This document shows positions 27,127 to 35,933 of a stretch of 64,000 nt of DNA, piece after piece; the first letter of the stretch is position 1; the number at the start of each line of letters is the position of its first letter. The notes under the pieces were generated by a model. The model was not told the origin of the DNA. It saw only the letters and a list, made by a program, of their open reading frames with translations, and made no database searches. This DNA is from Nibribacter koreensis (GTDB taxonomy: Bacteria; Bacteroidota; Bacteroidia; Cytophagales; Hymenobacteraceae), in contig NZ_BAABGX010000003.1 of NCBI RefSeq assembly GCF_039541795.1, positions 1 through 64,000 on the forward strand, written 5' to 3'. The position numbers and the translations under genes are program-made.

Positions 27127-29397
27127 TTATAGTTTCCCGTTGGATGTTTGTGCATCTACCACAGATATAGCTACCATATTTACAATCTCCCGCACAGAAC
27201 TGCCTAGCTGTAAAATGTGCACTGGCTTGCGCATACCCATCAAGACAGGACCAATGGCTTCGGCGCCGCCCATCTCTTGCAACAGCTTATAGGCAATGTT
27301 GCCAGCCTCTAACGTTGGGAAGATAAGCGTGTTGGCACCGTCATTGGCCAGTTCGCTAAACGGATAGTGTTCGCGTAGCAAGTCAGGGTTGAGGGCGGTG
27401 TTGGCCTGCATCTCGCCGTCAATCAGCAAGTCTGGGTATTTAAGCTTGGCCAATCTCGTAGCCTCACTGGTCTTAGCCGGAATTGGCCCGGTGCTAGAGC
27501 CAAAGTTGGAGTAGGAAAGAACGGCCACACGTGGATCTGTGTCAAAGAAGCGTACGTAACGGGCAGTCAAGCCAATGATGTCTACCATCTCCTCTGCGGT
27601 TGGGTTGAGGTTTACGGTGGTGTCTGCAAAGAAGAACGGCTCTTTTTTGCTTAGGATGATGTACATGCCGGCCACTTTGTTCACGCCTTCCTCTACGCCA
27701 ATAACCTGCAGGGCCGGAAGGATGGTTTTAGAGTAGTCACGAGTCAAGCCAGATATCAGGGCGTCTGCCTCGCCGGTCTCCACCATCATACAGCCAAAGT
27801 AGTTGCGGTAGCGCATAAGGCGGCGGGCGTCAAACAGGCTCACGCCTTTGCGCTTGCGCTTCTCATAGAACATGTGCGCGTACTTCTCGCATTTGGCATC
27901 TTCCTCTACCGGGTCTACAATGCGGCAGCCCTGCAAGTCCAGCTTGTATTCTTCCATCAGCTCCTTGATGCGCACTTTGTTTCCTAATAAGATAGGGGTG
28001 GCGATGCCTTGGTCCAGCACAATCTGGGCCGCTTTGAGAATCTTGTAATGGTCCGCCTCAGCAAAAATCACTGTTTTAGGATTCTGCTTGGCCTGGTTCA
28101 TGACACGGTTCATCAACTTCTGGTTGATGCCAATGCGGGCCTGTAGCTCATGATGGTAGCGCTCCCAGTTGGTGATCGGGTTTTTAGCGACGCCGGAGTC
28201 CATAGCGGCTTTAGCCACGGCCGGGCTCACCACGGTAATTAGGCGCGGGTCCAGCGGCTTAGGAATCAAATACTCACGCCCGAAGGAGATGGTATTGTCA
28301 CTGTAGGCTTTGTGTACAATCTCGGGTACCGGTTCTTTGGCCAGTTCTGCTAAGGCTTTCACGGCGGCTAGCTTCATGGCCTCGTTAATCTCCGTAGCAC
28401 GCACGTCTAACGCTCCTCTAAAAATGTAAGGGAAGCCCAGTACGTTGTTCACCTGGTTAGGATGGTCAGAGCGGCCTGTGGCCATGATCAAGTCTTTGCG
28501 GGTGGCCATGGCCACCTCATAAGGAATCTCAGGGTCTGGGTTGGCCAGCGCGAAGATGATGGGATTTGGTGCCATCAGTTTCACCAAGTCTGGGCTCAGC
28601 ACGTTGCCGGCACTCAGGCCAATGAACACGTCTGCGTTCTTCATGGCTTCTGCCAGCGTGGTGATTTTACGCATGGTCACAAACTGTGCCCGGTAAATAT
28701 CTAGGTCGTTGCGGTGCGGGTTGATGATGCCGTCCTTGTCAAACATGACGATGTTGTCCAGCTTCACGCCTAGGGCTACATATAACTTAGCGCAGGCAAT
28801 GGCGGCAGCACCCGCGCCGTTAATCACCATCTGGATGTCACGTATTTTCTTGCCTACCAGTTCTAAACCGTTTAACAAGGCGGCGCTGGAGATGATGGCC
28901 GTGCCGTGCTGGTCATCATGCATGAGGGGAATGTTCATCTGTTCACGCAGAGCATTCTCAATCTTGAAACTCTCTGGGGCTTTGATGTCCTCTAGATTAA
29001 TGCCGCCAAACGTAGGCTCCAGGGACTTTACTATCTGAATGAACTTATCAGGATCAGTCTCATTGATCTCAATGTCAAAAACGTCAATGCCGGCAAATTT
29101 CTTGAACAGTACGCCTTTTCCTTCCATGACTGGCTTAGAGGCTTCGGGGCCAATGTTGCCTAATCCTAACACGGCGGTGCCGTTGGAGATTACACCTACC
29201 AGGTTGCCCTTGGCGGTGTATTTATAGACGTCTTCTGGGTTGGCGGCAATCTCTTTGCAGGGCTCCGCCACGCCCGGCGAATAGGCCAGGGCCAAGTCCA
29301 TCTGCGTGCTCACCATCTTTGTAGGAACCACTTCAATCTTCCCGGGCTGCCCTTGGCTGTGATAATTAAGGGCGTCTTCCTTGTTGATTTTAATCAT
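27127..29397 (-). CDS. maeB: NADP-dependent malic enzyme with phosphotransacetylase-like domain
   Basis: 756 residues. The N-terminal 420 residues are malic enzyme (malate to pyruvate and CO2 with NADP reduction): AYSPGVAEPCKEIA, GTAVLGLGNIGPEASKPVMEGK, the metal site INLEDIKAPESF and HDDQHGTAI, then the Rossmann motif VINGAGAAAIACAK. The C-terminal 330 residues are a phosphotransacetylase-like domain (VIFAEADHYKILKAA, SNFGSSTGPIPAKTSEA) that is thought to be regulatory in MaeB. I chose ATG 29397, preceded by an AGGAGAAGAAGG-like ribosome site, because the longer frame runs through a degenerate repeat. A candidate promoter box lies at 29499-29506. Confidence 0.94.
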   Translation of the reverse strand: MIKINKEDALNYHSQGQPGKIEVVPTKMVSTQMDLALAYSPGVAEPCKEIAANPEDVYKYTAKGNLVGVISNGTAVLGLGNIGPEASKPVMEGKGVLFKKFAGIDVFDIEINETDPDKFIQIVKSLEPTFGGINLEDIKAPESFKIENALREQMNIPLMHDDQHGTAIISSAALLNGLELVGKKIRDIQMVINGAGAAAIACAKLYVALGVKLDNIVMFDKDGIINPHRNDLDIYRAQFVTMRKITTLAEAMKNADVFIGLSAGNVLSPDLVKLMAPNPIIFALANPDPEIPYEVAMATRKDLIMATGRSDHPNQVNNVLGFPYIFRGALDVRATEINEAMKLAAVKALAELAKEPVPEIVHKAYSDNTISFGREYLIPKPLDPRLITVVSPAVAKAAMDSGVAKNPITNWERYHHELQARIGINQKLMNRVMNQAKQNPKTVIFAEADHYKILKAAQIVLDQGIATPILLGNKVRIKELMEEYKLDLQGCRIVDPVEEDAKCEKYAHMFYEKRKRKGVSLFDARRLMRYRNYFGCMMVETGEADALISGLTRDYSKTILPALQVIGVEEGVNKVAGMYIILSKKEPFFFADTTVNLNPTAEEMVDIIGLTARYVRFFDTDPRVAVLSYSNFGSSTGPIPAKTSEATRLAKLKYPDLLIDGEMQANTALNPDLLREHYPFSELANDGANTLIFPTLEAGNIAYKLLQEMGGAEAIGPVLMGMRKPVHILQLGSSVREIVNMVAISVVDAQTSNGKL

Positions 29398-29498
29398 ATC
29401 CTTCTTCTCCTGTGGTAATGTGTAAAAATCAGCGGGATTGCCCTTTATAGAGGCAGGCGCTGGTGTAAAGCGTAAATTGTTAAGATTTTTCGGTTTCG

Positions 29499-29506
29499 CA
29501 AAGGTA
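29499..29506 (-). promoter_or_regulatory. Candidate -7 box for maeB (TACCTTTG)
   Basis: Minus-strand TACCTTTG about 100 nt upstream of the maeB start. The place where the -33 box should be is occupied by the start of degenerate repeat copy 10, so the promoter may be weakened or use other contacts. Confidence 0.4.
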
Positions 29507-29526
29507 AACGCGGTTTGTCTACTTTC

Positions 29527-29564
29527 CGTTTTTAGGCTGTTTTTCTCAAATGGAGCAAAAAAAA
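29527..29564. repeat. 38-bp palindromic repeat copy 10 (degenerate right half)
   Basis: The left half (CGTTTTTAGGCTG) is intact; the right half has decayed to TGGAGC followed by A8. On the minus strand that A-run is the T-tract of the adjoining terminator. Confidence 0.7.
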
Positions 29565-29590
29565 GCATCTCAGACGTGCGTCCGAGATGC
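29565..29590 (-). terminator. Intrinsic terminator of the lytic transglycosylase gene
   Basis: Stem GCATCTC (29565-29571) with GAGATGC (29584-29590) plus inner GACG/CGTC pairing; on the minus strand it is followed by eight T residues. It lies 24 bp past the stop codon. Confidence 0.88.
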
Positions 29591-29613
29591 CCTTTGAACT
29601 CTATAAAAATAGA

Positions 29614-31170
29614 TTAGCCTACAATCAGTTTCATGCCGGGCTTGATCTCGTTGTCTTTTAAGTTGTTGGCCTTCTTCAATTGGTCAACGCTTACGTTGTT
29701 ATAGCGCTTGGAGATGTTCCAGAGCGTGTCACCGGGCTGAACGTGGTGTACGGTGCCTCCCTTGAAGATTTCTTTGTTGGCCGCCTCTGATGTTTTAGCT
29801 GCGGGTTTCTTCTGAGCCACTAAAGCGGTGGCCGCATTCTCCTTAGGAGTACTATCAGCGTTAGGCCCGGCTACTTTTGTTTCCTTTTCTACGGCTGTCT
29901 CAGCGGAAGCCAACAAGGTAGACTCAGACTTCAGTTCAGGTTCTGGTTTTAGCGCGGCTGGCTGGGCAATGACTAGTTTCTGACTGGCCAGCAGGGTGGA
30001 GCCTTTCAACTTGTTCCAGGCTTTCAACTCCGCAATGGTAACGTCGTTGGCTTTGGCAATCTTGTCCAAGGTATCGCCTCGGCGCACGGTGTAATAGGTC
30101 TTTTTGGTTGCGCTGTCTGAGGGTACGGTAGGTTCTGCCTTGGCTACCATGGTAGAAGAAGCCGGTGCCATCATTTGAATTGGCGCTCTGTAACGGGCAG
30201 AATCCAAAATAGCCATCCGGTTCATGTCCAACACCGGTTTAGAAGCCACAGGAATGCGCAGCGGGAAGTTCTTCACCGTCTCTGGCAAGAAAGGCTTGCG
30301 CAAGGCAGGGTTTAAGTCTACCAACTGGTTGGCCGGCAGATTCAGTTGCTGGGCCAGTAGTTTCAAGTCCACGCCTTGGCTTAACATCAGCGTATCTACC
30401 GCAATTGGTTTGCGAATGGAATCTGGCTTTATGTTATGGTCAGGCGCGTGGTTCATGGCGTAGACAATGGCCGTGAACGAAGGCACGTAACTGCGGGTTT
30501 CTTTGGGCAGGTATGGGTAAATCTCCCAGAAGGTTCTCTTTCCGCCAGACCGAGTGATGGCTTTTCTGACGTTACCTGGTCCGCAGTTGTAAGCAGCCAG
30601 AGCCATCTCCCAAGACCCGAACATGCGGTGCAAAGACTTCAGGAACTTACAAGCAGCCTCGGTTGACTTCTCGGGGTCCATGCGTTCATCCAGATAGGAG
30701 TTCTGCACCAACTTGAAGTCATTGGCCGTAGGCGCCATAAACTGCCACAACCCCACGGCCTTGGCCGAAGACACTGCTTTAGGCAATAACGCTGACTCTA
30801 CCACCGCCAAATACTTGAGCTCATCTGGCATGTTGTGCTTGGCCAAGTATTTCTCAAACATAGGAAAGTACAGCTGCTCGCGTTCCAGGATGCGGCGGGT
30901 GTACTTGCGGTTTCTAATGGTGAAATAGTCTATCAACCCTCTCACGTGCTTGTTGAACTCCAACGGAATCTCCTGCTCCAGACAGCTCAGTCGGTCCTGA
31001 ATGAGTTCATTGGATTCTACTGGAATAAACTCCACGCTATCCAAGGGCATTCTAAAAGAGTCCTTCAACTCTACAATAGGTGCCTCTGGACCAATGGGTT
31101 TTTGGGCTTGGGCCGTAAAGCCTAGTCCTGCTACCAATAAAAAGCCAGTGAGAAGGGTAGAAATGCGCAT
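29614..31170 (-). CDS. MltD-like lytic transglycosylase with LysM domains
   Basis: 518 residues, exported (signal peptide LLTGFLLVAGLGFTAQAQ). The SLT goose-lysozyme-like domain spans about 110-250 with catalytic Glu125 (LAVVESALLPKAVS), AVGLWQFMAPTA and the MALAAYNCGPGNVRKAI motif. A degenerate LysM-like segment lies near 265-315, then two clear LysM domains (about 358-402, YTVRRGDTLDKIAK, and 473-518, HHVQPGDTLWNISK) that bind peptidoglycan, separated by an Ala/Glu/Lys-rich linker. It cleaves murein to 1,6-anhydro products. Its ATG overlaps the gatA stop by 1 nt (TAATG). Confidence 0.93.
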   Translation of the reverse strand: MRISTLLTGFLLVAGLGFTAQAQKPIGPEAPIVELKDSFRMPLDSVEFIPVESNELIQDRLSCLEQEIPLEFNKHVRGLIDYFTIRNRKYTRRILEREQLYFPMFEKYLAKHNMPDELKYLAVVESALLPKAVSSAKAVGLWQFMAPTANDFKLVQNSYLDERMDPEKSTEAACKFLKSLHRMFGSWEMALAAYNCGPGNVRKAITRSGGKRTFWEIYPYLPKETRSYVPSFTAIVYAMNHAPDHNIKPDSIRKPIAVDTLMLSQGVDLKLLAQQLNLPANQLVDLNPALRKPFLPETVKNFPLRIPVASKPVLDMNRMAILDSARYRAPIQMMAPASSTMVAKAEPTVPSDSATKKTYYTVRRGDTLDKIAKANDVTIAELKAWNKLKGSTLLASQKLVIAQPAALKPEPELKSESTLLASAETAVEKETKVAGPNADSTPKENAATALVAQKKPAAKTSEAANKEIFKGGTVHHVQPGDTLWNISKRYNNVSVDQLKKANNLKDNEIKPGMKLIVG

Positions 31171-32606
31171 TAAGCAGAAACGGTTTTTTGGTGGTCCATC
31201 AGTTGCTTAGAGAAGGCAAACAATTGCTCTTCGCCAAACGCTTTTGTCATCAGTTGCACCCCAATTGGCAGGCCTGCAGCGTCTTGCCCAATTGGTAACG
31301 AAATAGCCGGAACGCCCGCCAACGAGGCCTGCACCGTGAAGATGTCTGCCAAATACATGGCCAACGGGTCTTTGGTGTTCTCGCCTAGCTTGAAAGCCGT
31401 GGTAGGGGCGGTAGGCAATATCAAGAAATCATATTGCTTCAGCAACTCATCTGTCTTGTCTTTGATGAGGCGTCTTACCTGCTGGGCCTTGGTGTAGTAG
31501 GCGTCATAGTAATCTGCGCTCAATACAAAGGTGCCCAAAATGATGCGGCGCTGCACCTCCTCACCGAAGCCCTCTGAGCGGGTCTTCTTATAGAGGGAGG
31601 TCAGGTCCGTGACATTCTCACTGCGGTACCCGTACTTCACGCCATCATAGCGGCCTAGGTTAGAACTGGCTTCGGCGGTGGTTAAGATGTAGTAGGTGGG
31701 CACCATGTAGTCCAGGTACGGGAAGTCCACGGCCTCTACGGTGTGTCCTTCTTCCTGCAACCTGTCAATCACGCCCATCACGGCGTCTTTCACTTCGGGC
31801 TGCAAGCCTGGGCTTTCAATGGAATCCTTGATATAGCCAATGCGCGCAGGGCGGTCATAGGTCAGGTTCTGGCTGTAGGCCGGCACCGGGCGCTGGCTTA
31901 CAGTGGCATCAAACTCATCGGCGCCCGCCATTACTTCTAATAAGAGAGCGGCATCCTCTACGCTGTGCGTCAAGACCCCAATCTGGTCAAAAGAAGAAGC
32001 ATAGGCAATCAAACCGTAGCGCGAAATGCGGGAATATGTGGGCTTCATGCCAATCACGCCGCAGAAAGCGCCTGGCTGACGCACAGAACCACCCGTGTCT
32101 GAGCCAATAGAGGCCAAACACAGATGCGCTTGCACGGCCACGGCAGAGCCCCCAGAGGAGCCACCCGGTACGCGGGTATTGTCTGCGTCATTGAGCGCGG
32201 GGCCAAAAGAAGAGTTCTCATTAGAGGCACCCATGGCAAACTCGTCACAGTTCTGACGGCCAATCAAGATGGCGTCTTCCTGCAACAGGCGCTGCACGGC
32301 GGTGCCCGTGTACAAAGACTTAAAACCGTTCAGGATCTGGCTAGAGGCCTGGAGCGCATGGCCCTCATAGGCCAGCACGTCTTTCAGGCCAATGACCATT
32401 CCTGCTAGCTTGCCGGCGGTGCCGGCTTTTAGTTTAGCATCCACCTCCTCGGCTTGCCGAAGGGCTTCTTCTTCAAACACTTCTAAAAAAGCATTGAGGT
32501 GGCGCTTTTCTGATATGTTCTGCAAGTACTGCTCTACCAGTTTTTTACAGGTGAGCGAGCCTCGGCCTATCTCCTCACGGATAGCGTCAAGGGATGTGTA
32601 GTGCAT
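31170..32606 (-). CDS. gatA: Asp/Glu-tRNA amidotransferase subunit GatA
   Basis: 478 residues, amidase-signature family. GatA hydrolyses glutamine and feeds ammonia to GatB for conversion of Glu-tRNA(Gln) or Asp-tRNA(Asn). The Ser-Ser-Lys triad is intact: Lys75 (GLKDVLAYEG), Ser150 (VPGGSSGGS) and Ser174 (DTGGSVRQP), with the spacing of characterised GatA proteins. The GatA-typical MGASNENSSFGP is present. gatB and gatC are not in the window, usual in this phylum. It sits 2 bp after tatA and overlaps the lytic transglycosylase start. Confidence 0.95.
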   Translation of the reverse strand: MHYTSLDAIREEIGRGSLTCKKLVEQYLQNISEKRHLNAFLEVFEEEALRQAEEVDAKLKAGTAGKLAGMVIGLKDVLAYEGHALQASSQILNGFKSLYTGTAVQRLLQEDAILIGRQNCDEFAMGASNENSSFGPALNDADNTRVPGGSSGGSAVAVQAHLCLASIGSDTGGSVRQPGAFCGVIGMKPTYSRISRYGLIAYASSFDQIGVLTHSVEDAALLLEVMAGADEFDATVSQRPVPAYSQNLTYDRPARIGYIKDSIESPGLQPEVKDAVMGVIDRLQEEGHTVEAVDFPYLDYMVPTYYILTTAEASSNLGRYDGVKYGYRSENVTDLTSLYKKTRSEGFGEEVQRRIILGTFVLSADYYDAYYTKAQQVRRLIKDKTDELLKQYDFLILPTAPTTAFKLGENTKDPLAMYLADIFTVQASLAGVPAISLPIGQDAAGLPIGVQLMTKAFGEEQLFAFSKQLMDHQKTVSA

Positions 32607-32608
32607 GC

Positions 32609-32947
32609 TTAAACGTTGGGGTTGTTGGGAGTAGTTGGGTTTGGATTTACCGCAGGGTCATTGTTGTACGCGCCAGGAGCAGGGTTCTGCGGCTGGGTAT
32701 AACCCGCGTTAGGATTTGGATTGTATGGGCCGCTATTGTTGGGGCGGTCGTTGGTGTTAGCCGACTTCTCAATGTCTGATTTAATCTCATTGGTGGCGTC
32801 TTTGAACTCACGGATACCCTTGCCTAGGCCACGGGCCAGATCTGGAATACGCTTTGCGCCAAAAAGAAGAAGAATCACCAACGCGATCAAAATCATCTCG
32901 CCGGTGCCCAGGTTACCGATAAACGCCAAAATGTTAGTTAGCATCAT
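32609..32947 (-). CDS. tatA: Sec-independent translocase TatA/E-type subunit
   Basis: About 112 residues. One N-terminal transmembrane helix (GEMILIALVILLLFG) is followed by the Tat hinge and amphipathic helix (AKRIPDLARGLGKGIREFKDA), then an Asn/Pro-rich disordered tail. TatA oligomers form the pore for folded proteins. Two consecutive ATGs (32947 and 32944) are the likely start; a longer frame adds ten residues. A TAATTTTG box lies 28-35 nt upstream. It is first in a tatA-gatA-lytic transglycosylase unit. TatA versus TatB cannot be fully resolved, but the FG-hinge favours TatA. Confidence 0.9.
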   Translation of the reverse strand: MMLTNILAFIGNLGTGEMILIALVILLLFGAKRIPDLARGLGKGIREFKDATNEIKSDIEKSANTNDRPNNSGPYNPNPNAGYTQPQNPAPGAYNNDPAVNPNPTTPNNPNV

Positions 32948-32974
32948 AGCTGTACTGTTAAAAGTGTTAGATTG

Positions 32975-32982
32975 CAAAATTA
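32975..32982 (-). promoter_or_regulatory. Candidate -7 box for tatA-gatA (TAATTTTG)
   Basis: Minus-strand TAATTTTG, the same octamer as in the nuo and cysS promoters, about 30 nt before the tatA start. No TTG at the expected -33 distance was found. Confidence 0.4.
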
Positions 32983-33072
32983 GGGTATAATTTCCAAAAG
33001 CTGGTAACTATCACCAAGTTTAAAACGATGGTGCGGTTTGGCAGGTCTGTGTGAGGGTCCAAGGACAGCTTC

Positions 33073-33110
33073 TGTTTTGGAGGTGTTTTCCTCAAACCAG
33101 GCCAAAAACG
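33073..33110. repeat. 38-bp palindromic repeat copy 11 (degenerate left half)
   Basis: The right half (CAGGCCAAAAACG) is intact; the left half has diverged (TGTTTTGGAGGTG). It lies in the divergent tatA / endonuclease-fold gene spacer. Confidence 0.75.
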
Positions 33111-33147
33111 CTTCTCATGTACGAGGGGCAAGCCCTCTCCGGATTTT

Positions 33148-34296
33148 TTGCGTAGGTTTACTCCTGCTAGAAATTCTTTTTTTGTGCTGAAGACGCTTCT
33201 TTCTTTCCTGACCGCGCTGTCTACGGGCTGGCTTTTGGTAGGGGTTTTATGTCAATACGTGCCCCCGCATGTGTTTTGGCCGGCTGGCTTCATTGCCATG
33301 TCTCTGCCCGGGGCCCTGCTCTTTAATATTTTCATGGGCCTGCTCTGGCTTTGGAAGAGACCGCTCATGGCGCTCTTGCCTTTGCTGTTGATTGTCCTTT
33401 TCTGGAGCCAGCACACCCGTTATTTCACCTTAAACACCCCAGACGCAGAGCCTCACCCAGAACAACAGCGCGTGAGTGTGTTAAGTTACAACGTGCGGGT
33501 CTTTAACTCATATAAGCATCTTCATGTAGATGACCCAAGATTGCCAGAGCGCGAACTGGAATGGGTAGCTAACCATCCCGCTGATATTCTGTGCCTGCAG
33601 GAATTCTACCATGACAAAAGCGATAAGCAGTACAACACTAAAAAGCGCATAGGAACCAGCAAGGGAAAAGAATTTTATATTGGCAAAGCACTGGTGAACC
33701 ACGTGGGCGCTGAGTTTGGGATGGCCATCTTCTCCCGTTATCCCATCGTGCACAAAGGCAGCGTGAAATTTGACCGACCGACCAAGAACCAAGTCATTTT
33801 TGTGGATGTGAAATTGCCCAACAAAGACACGCTGCGGGTCTACAACATGCACCTGGAGTCTATGAGCATTGAGGAGAAAGAAGTAGCCCAAGCCGTAGAA
33901 AGCGAGGCTGCGTTTAAAACCAAAGGTCGAGGCATTGCCCGAAGGCTAAAAGGCGGCTTCATTGCCCGTAGCCATCAAGTACAGCGTCTCATAGAGCATT
34001 TGCAGGAAAGCCCGCATCCGGTTTTAATCTGCGGAGACCTCAACGACGTGCCCAGTTCCTACACCTACCAGCAACTGCGCCGGCATCTGGACAACGCGTT
34101 TGAAGAGGGCGGAAGCGGTTTTGGATTTACCTACAACGGCAAGCTTCCTCTGCGCATAGACAACCAGTTCTTTAGTCCTACCATGCAGTTGCTGCGGTTT
34201 GACGTATTGAAGCATATTTCTTTTTCTGACCATTTTCCGCTGGAAAGCACGTATGTGTTGGAGAAGCGTCCCGAAGAAGAAGCCATAGAAGAATAG
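33148..34296 (+). CDS. Membrane-anchored endonuclease/exonuclease/phosphatase-fold protein
   Basis: About 382 residues. Three hydrophobic segments in the first 95 residues anchor it to the inner membrane. The EEP hydrolase domain follows: VLSYNVRVFN, DILCLQEFYHD (metal-binding Glu), RVYNMHLES, the Asp/Asn pair ICGDLNDVPSSY and the terminal SFSDHFPL. Substrate may be nucleic acid, phosphoinositide or another phosphodiester; it cannot be decided. The start appears to be TTG at 33148, since no in-frame ATG precedes the first membrane segment. The gene is divergent from tatA and ends before repeat copy 12. Confidence 0.82.
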   Translation: MRRFTPARNSFFVLKTLLSFLTALSTGWLLVGVLCQYVPPHVFWPAGFIAMSLPGALLFNIFMGLLWLWKRPLMALLPLLLIVLFWSQHTRYFTLNTPDAEPHPEQQRVSVLSYNVRVFNSYKHLHVDDPRLPERELEWVANHPADILCLQEFYHDKSDKQYNTKKRIGTSKGKEFYIGKALVNHVGAEFGMAIFSRYPIVHKGSVKFDRPTKNQVIFVDVKLPNKDTLRVYNMHLESMSIEEKEVAQAVESEAAFKTKGRGIARRLKGGFIARSHQVQRLIEHLQESPHPVLICGDLNDVPSSYTYQQLRRHLDNAFEEGGSGFGFTYNGKLPLRIDNQFFSPTMQLLRFDVLKHISFSDHFPLESTYVLEKRPEEEAIEE

Positions 34297-34315
34297 AGTA
34301 ACTTATTACAAATGC

Positions 34316-34353
34316 CGTTTTTGCCCTGGTTTCCTGAAAACAGGGCAAAAACG
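34316..34353. repeat. 38-bp palindromic repeat copy 12
   Basis: TTGCCCTG pairs with CAGGGCAA, a compensated variant; one core change (GGTTTCC). It lies 19 bp past the upstream stop, between co-directional genes. Confidence 0.95.
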
Positions 34354-34402
34354 CTTACTAACCTAACGTAAACCAACTGGGCCATACCAGCTCAACCAAG
34401 CC

Positions 34403-34435
34403 TTGGCAGAAGTACCAGTAAGTTTTATAATTTTG
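34403..34435 (+). promoter_or_regulatory. Candidate promoter for cysS (TTG-N22-TAATTTTG)
   Basis: TTG at 34403-34405 and TAATTTTG at 34428-34435, spacing 22 (slightly long). The -7 box ends 4 nt before the cysS ATG, implying a leaderless or very short leader. Confidence 0.4.
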
Positions 34436-34439
34436 CCCC

Positions 34440-35933
34440 ATGCAACACCCATTGTCTTTATATAATACGCTCACCCGCGACAAGTCAAACTTTGTACCCC
34501 TGCACAGCCCGTTCGTGGGTTTGTACGTCTGCGGGCCTACCGTCTACGGCGACGCGCATTTGGGCCACGCACGCCCGTACATCACTTTTGACGTGTTGCG
34601 CCGCTATATGCAGTACCTGGGCTACAAGGTGCGCTACGTGCGCAACATCACAGATGTGGGCCACTTGCAGAACGATGCAGACTTCGGCGAAGACAAGATT
34701 CAGAAACTAGCCAAAGCCGCGCACTTAGAGCCCATGGAAGTAGTGGAGAAGTATACCAACAGCTTCCACGCAGACATGGCCAGCCTGAATGTATTGCCGC
34801 CAGACATTGAGCCGCGCGCCTCAGGCCACATCATTGAGCAGATAGAGATGATTCAGGAGATTCTGGCCAACGGCTTGGCGTATGAGTCCAATGGATCGGT
34901 GTATTTTGACGTGCCCGCTTACAACAAAGAGCATAACTACGGCAAGCTGTCTGGCCGCGTGATAGAAGACTTGCTGTCCAACACCCGCGACAACCTGGAA
35001 GGGCAGGAGGAGAAGCGCTCGCCACTGGATTTCGCGCTCTGGAAAAAGGCTTCGCCTAGCCATATCATGCGCTGGAATTCGCCTTGGTCAGAAGGGTTTC
35101 CGGGCTGGCATTTGGAGTGCTCGGCCATGAGTAGAAAATACCTGGGCACGCAGTTTGACATTCACGGCGGCGGACTGGACTTGATGTTCCCGCACCATGA
35201 ATGCGAGATTGCGCAAAGCCAGGCCAGCCACAACCATTCAGACGCGGCCCGCTTCTGGATGCACAATAACCTCATCACCATCAACGGCAAGAAGATGGGC
35301 AAATCCTTGGGCAACTTCATTACGCTGGGCGAGTTGTTCACTGGCCAGCATGAGGTATTGCAACAGGCCTATAGCCCCATGACCATCAGGTTCTTCATCT
35401 TGCAGGCGCACTACCGTAGCACGCTGGACTTCAGCAATGAAGGACTGCAGGCCGCTCGCAAAGGCTTCCTGAAAGTAGTGAACGGACTGCGCATCTTGGA
35501 GCAGTTACAGTACCCAGAAACTGCTGGTGAAATTGATGCCAAAGCCGAAGAGGACATCAAGAAGCAAGTAGCCGAATTATTTACTAGTTTGAATGATGAT
35601 TTGAACACCGCCAAAGTAATTGCGGCCTTGTTCAACCTGCTCAAGAAAATCAACAGCATGTTCACGGGCGGCTTCAAGCTGGAGACCATCTCCAAAGAAG
35701 TATTTGAGCAGATGCGCACCGCCTACCAGACCATGGTGAAAGATATTTTGGGCCTAAAAGAAGAACAGACCGCTAATGCCATGGACATGCTCCAGTTGGT
35801 GCTCAGTTTCTACAAAGAAGCCAAGGAAGCGAAAGACTATGCCAAGGTGGATTTAATTAGGGCACAGCTCAAAGGGCAAGGCATTGTCATTAAAGATATG
35901 AAAACCGGGATTGACTGGGCTTATGAAGAATAA
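34440..35933 (+). CDS. cysS: Cysteine--tRNA ligase
   Basis: 497 residues, class I synthetase that charges tRNA(Cys). The zinc-binding Cys31 lies in YVCGPTVYG; the HIGH motif is H40-L-G-H43; the KMSKS loop is KKMGKS at about 284-289. Other family blocks are GWHLECSAMS and FPHHECEIAQS. The C-terminal helical anticodon-binding region is complete. The 5' leader appears to be only a few nucleotides. The next gene, a lipoprotein peptidase, starts within its last codons. Confidence 0.97.
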   Translation: MQHPLSLYNTLTRDKSNFVPLHSPFVGLYVCGPTVYGDAHLGHARPYITFDVLRRYMQYLGYKVRYVRNITDVGHLQNDADFGEDKIQKLAKAAHLEPMEVVEKYTNSFHADMASLNVLPPDIEPRASGHIIEQIEMIQEILANGLAYESNGSVYFDVPAYNKEHNYGKLSGRVIEDLLSNTRDNLEGQEEKRSPLDFALWKKASPSHIMRWNSPWSEGFPGWHLECSAMSRKYLGTQFDIHGGGLDLMFPHHECEIAQSQASHNHSDAARFWMHNNLITINGKKMGKSLGNFITLGELFTGQHEVLQQAYSPMTIRFFILQAHYRSTLDFSNEGLQAARKGFLKVVNGLRILEQLQYPETAGEIDAKAEEDIKKQVAELFTSLNDDLNTAKVIAALFNLLKKINSMFTGGFKLETISKEVFEQMRTAYQTMVKDILGLKEEQTANAMDMLQLVLSFYKEAKEAKDYAKVDLIRAQLKGQGIVIKDMKTGIDWAYEE

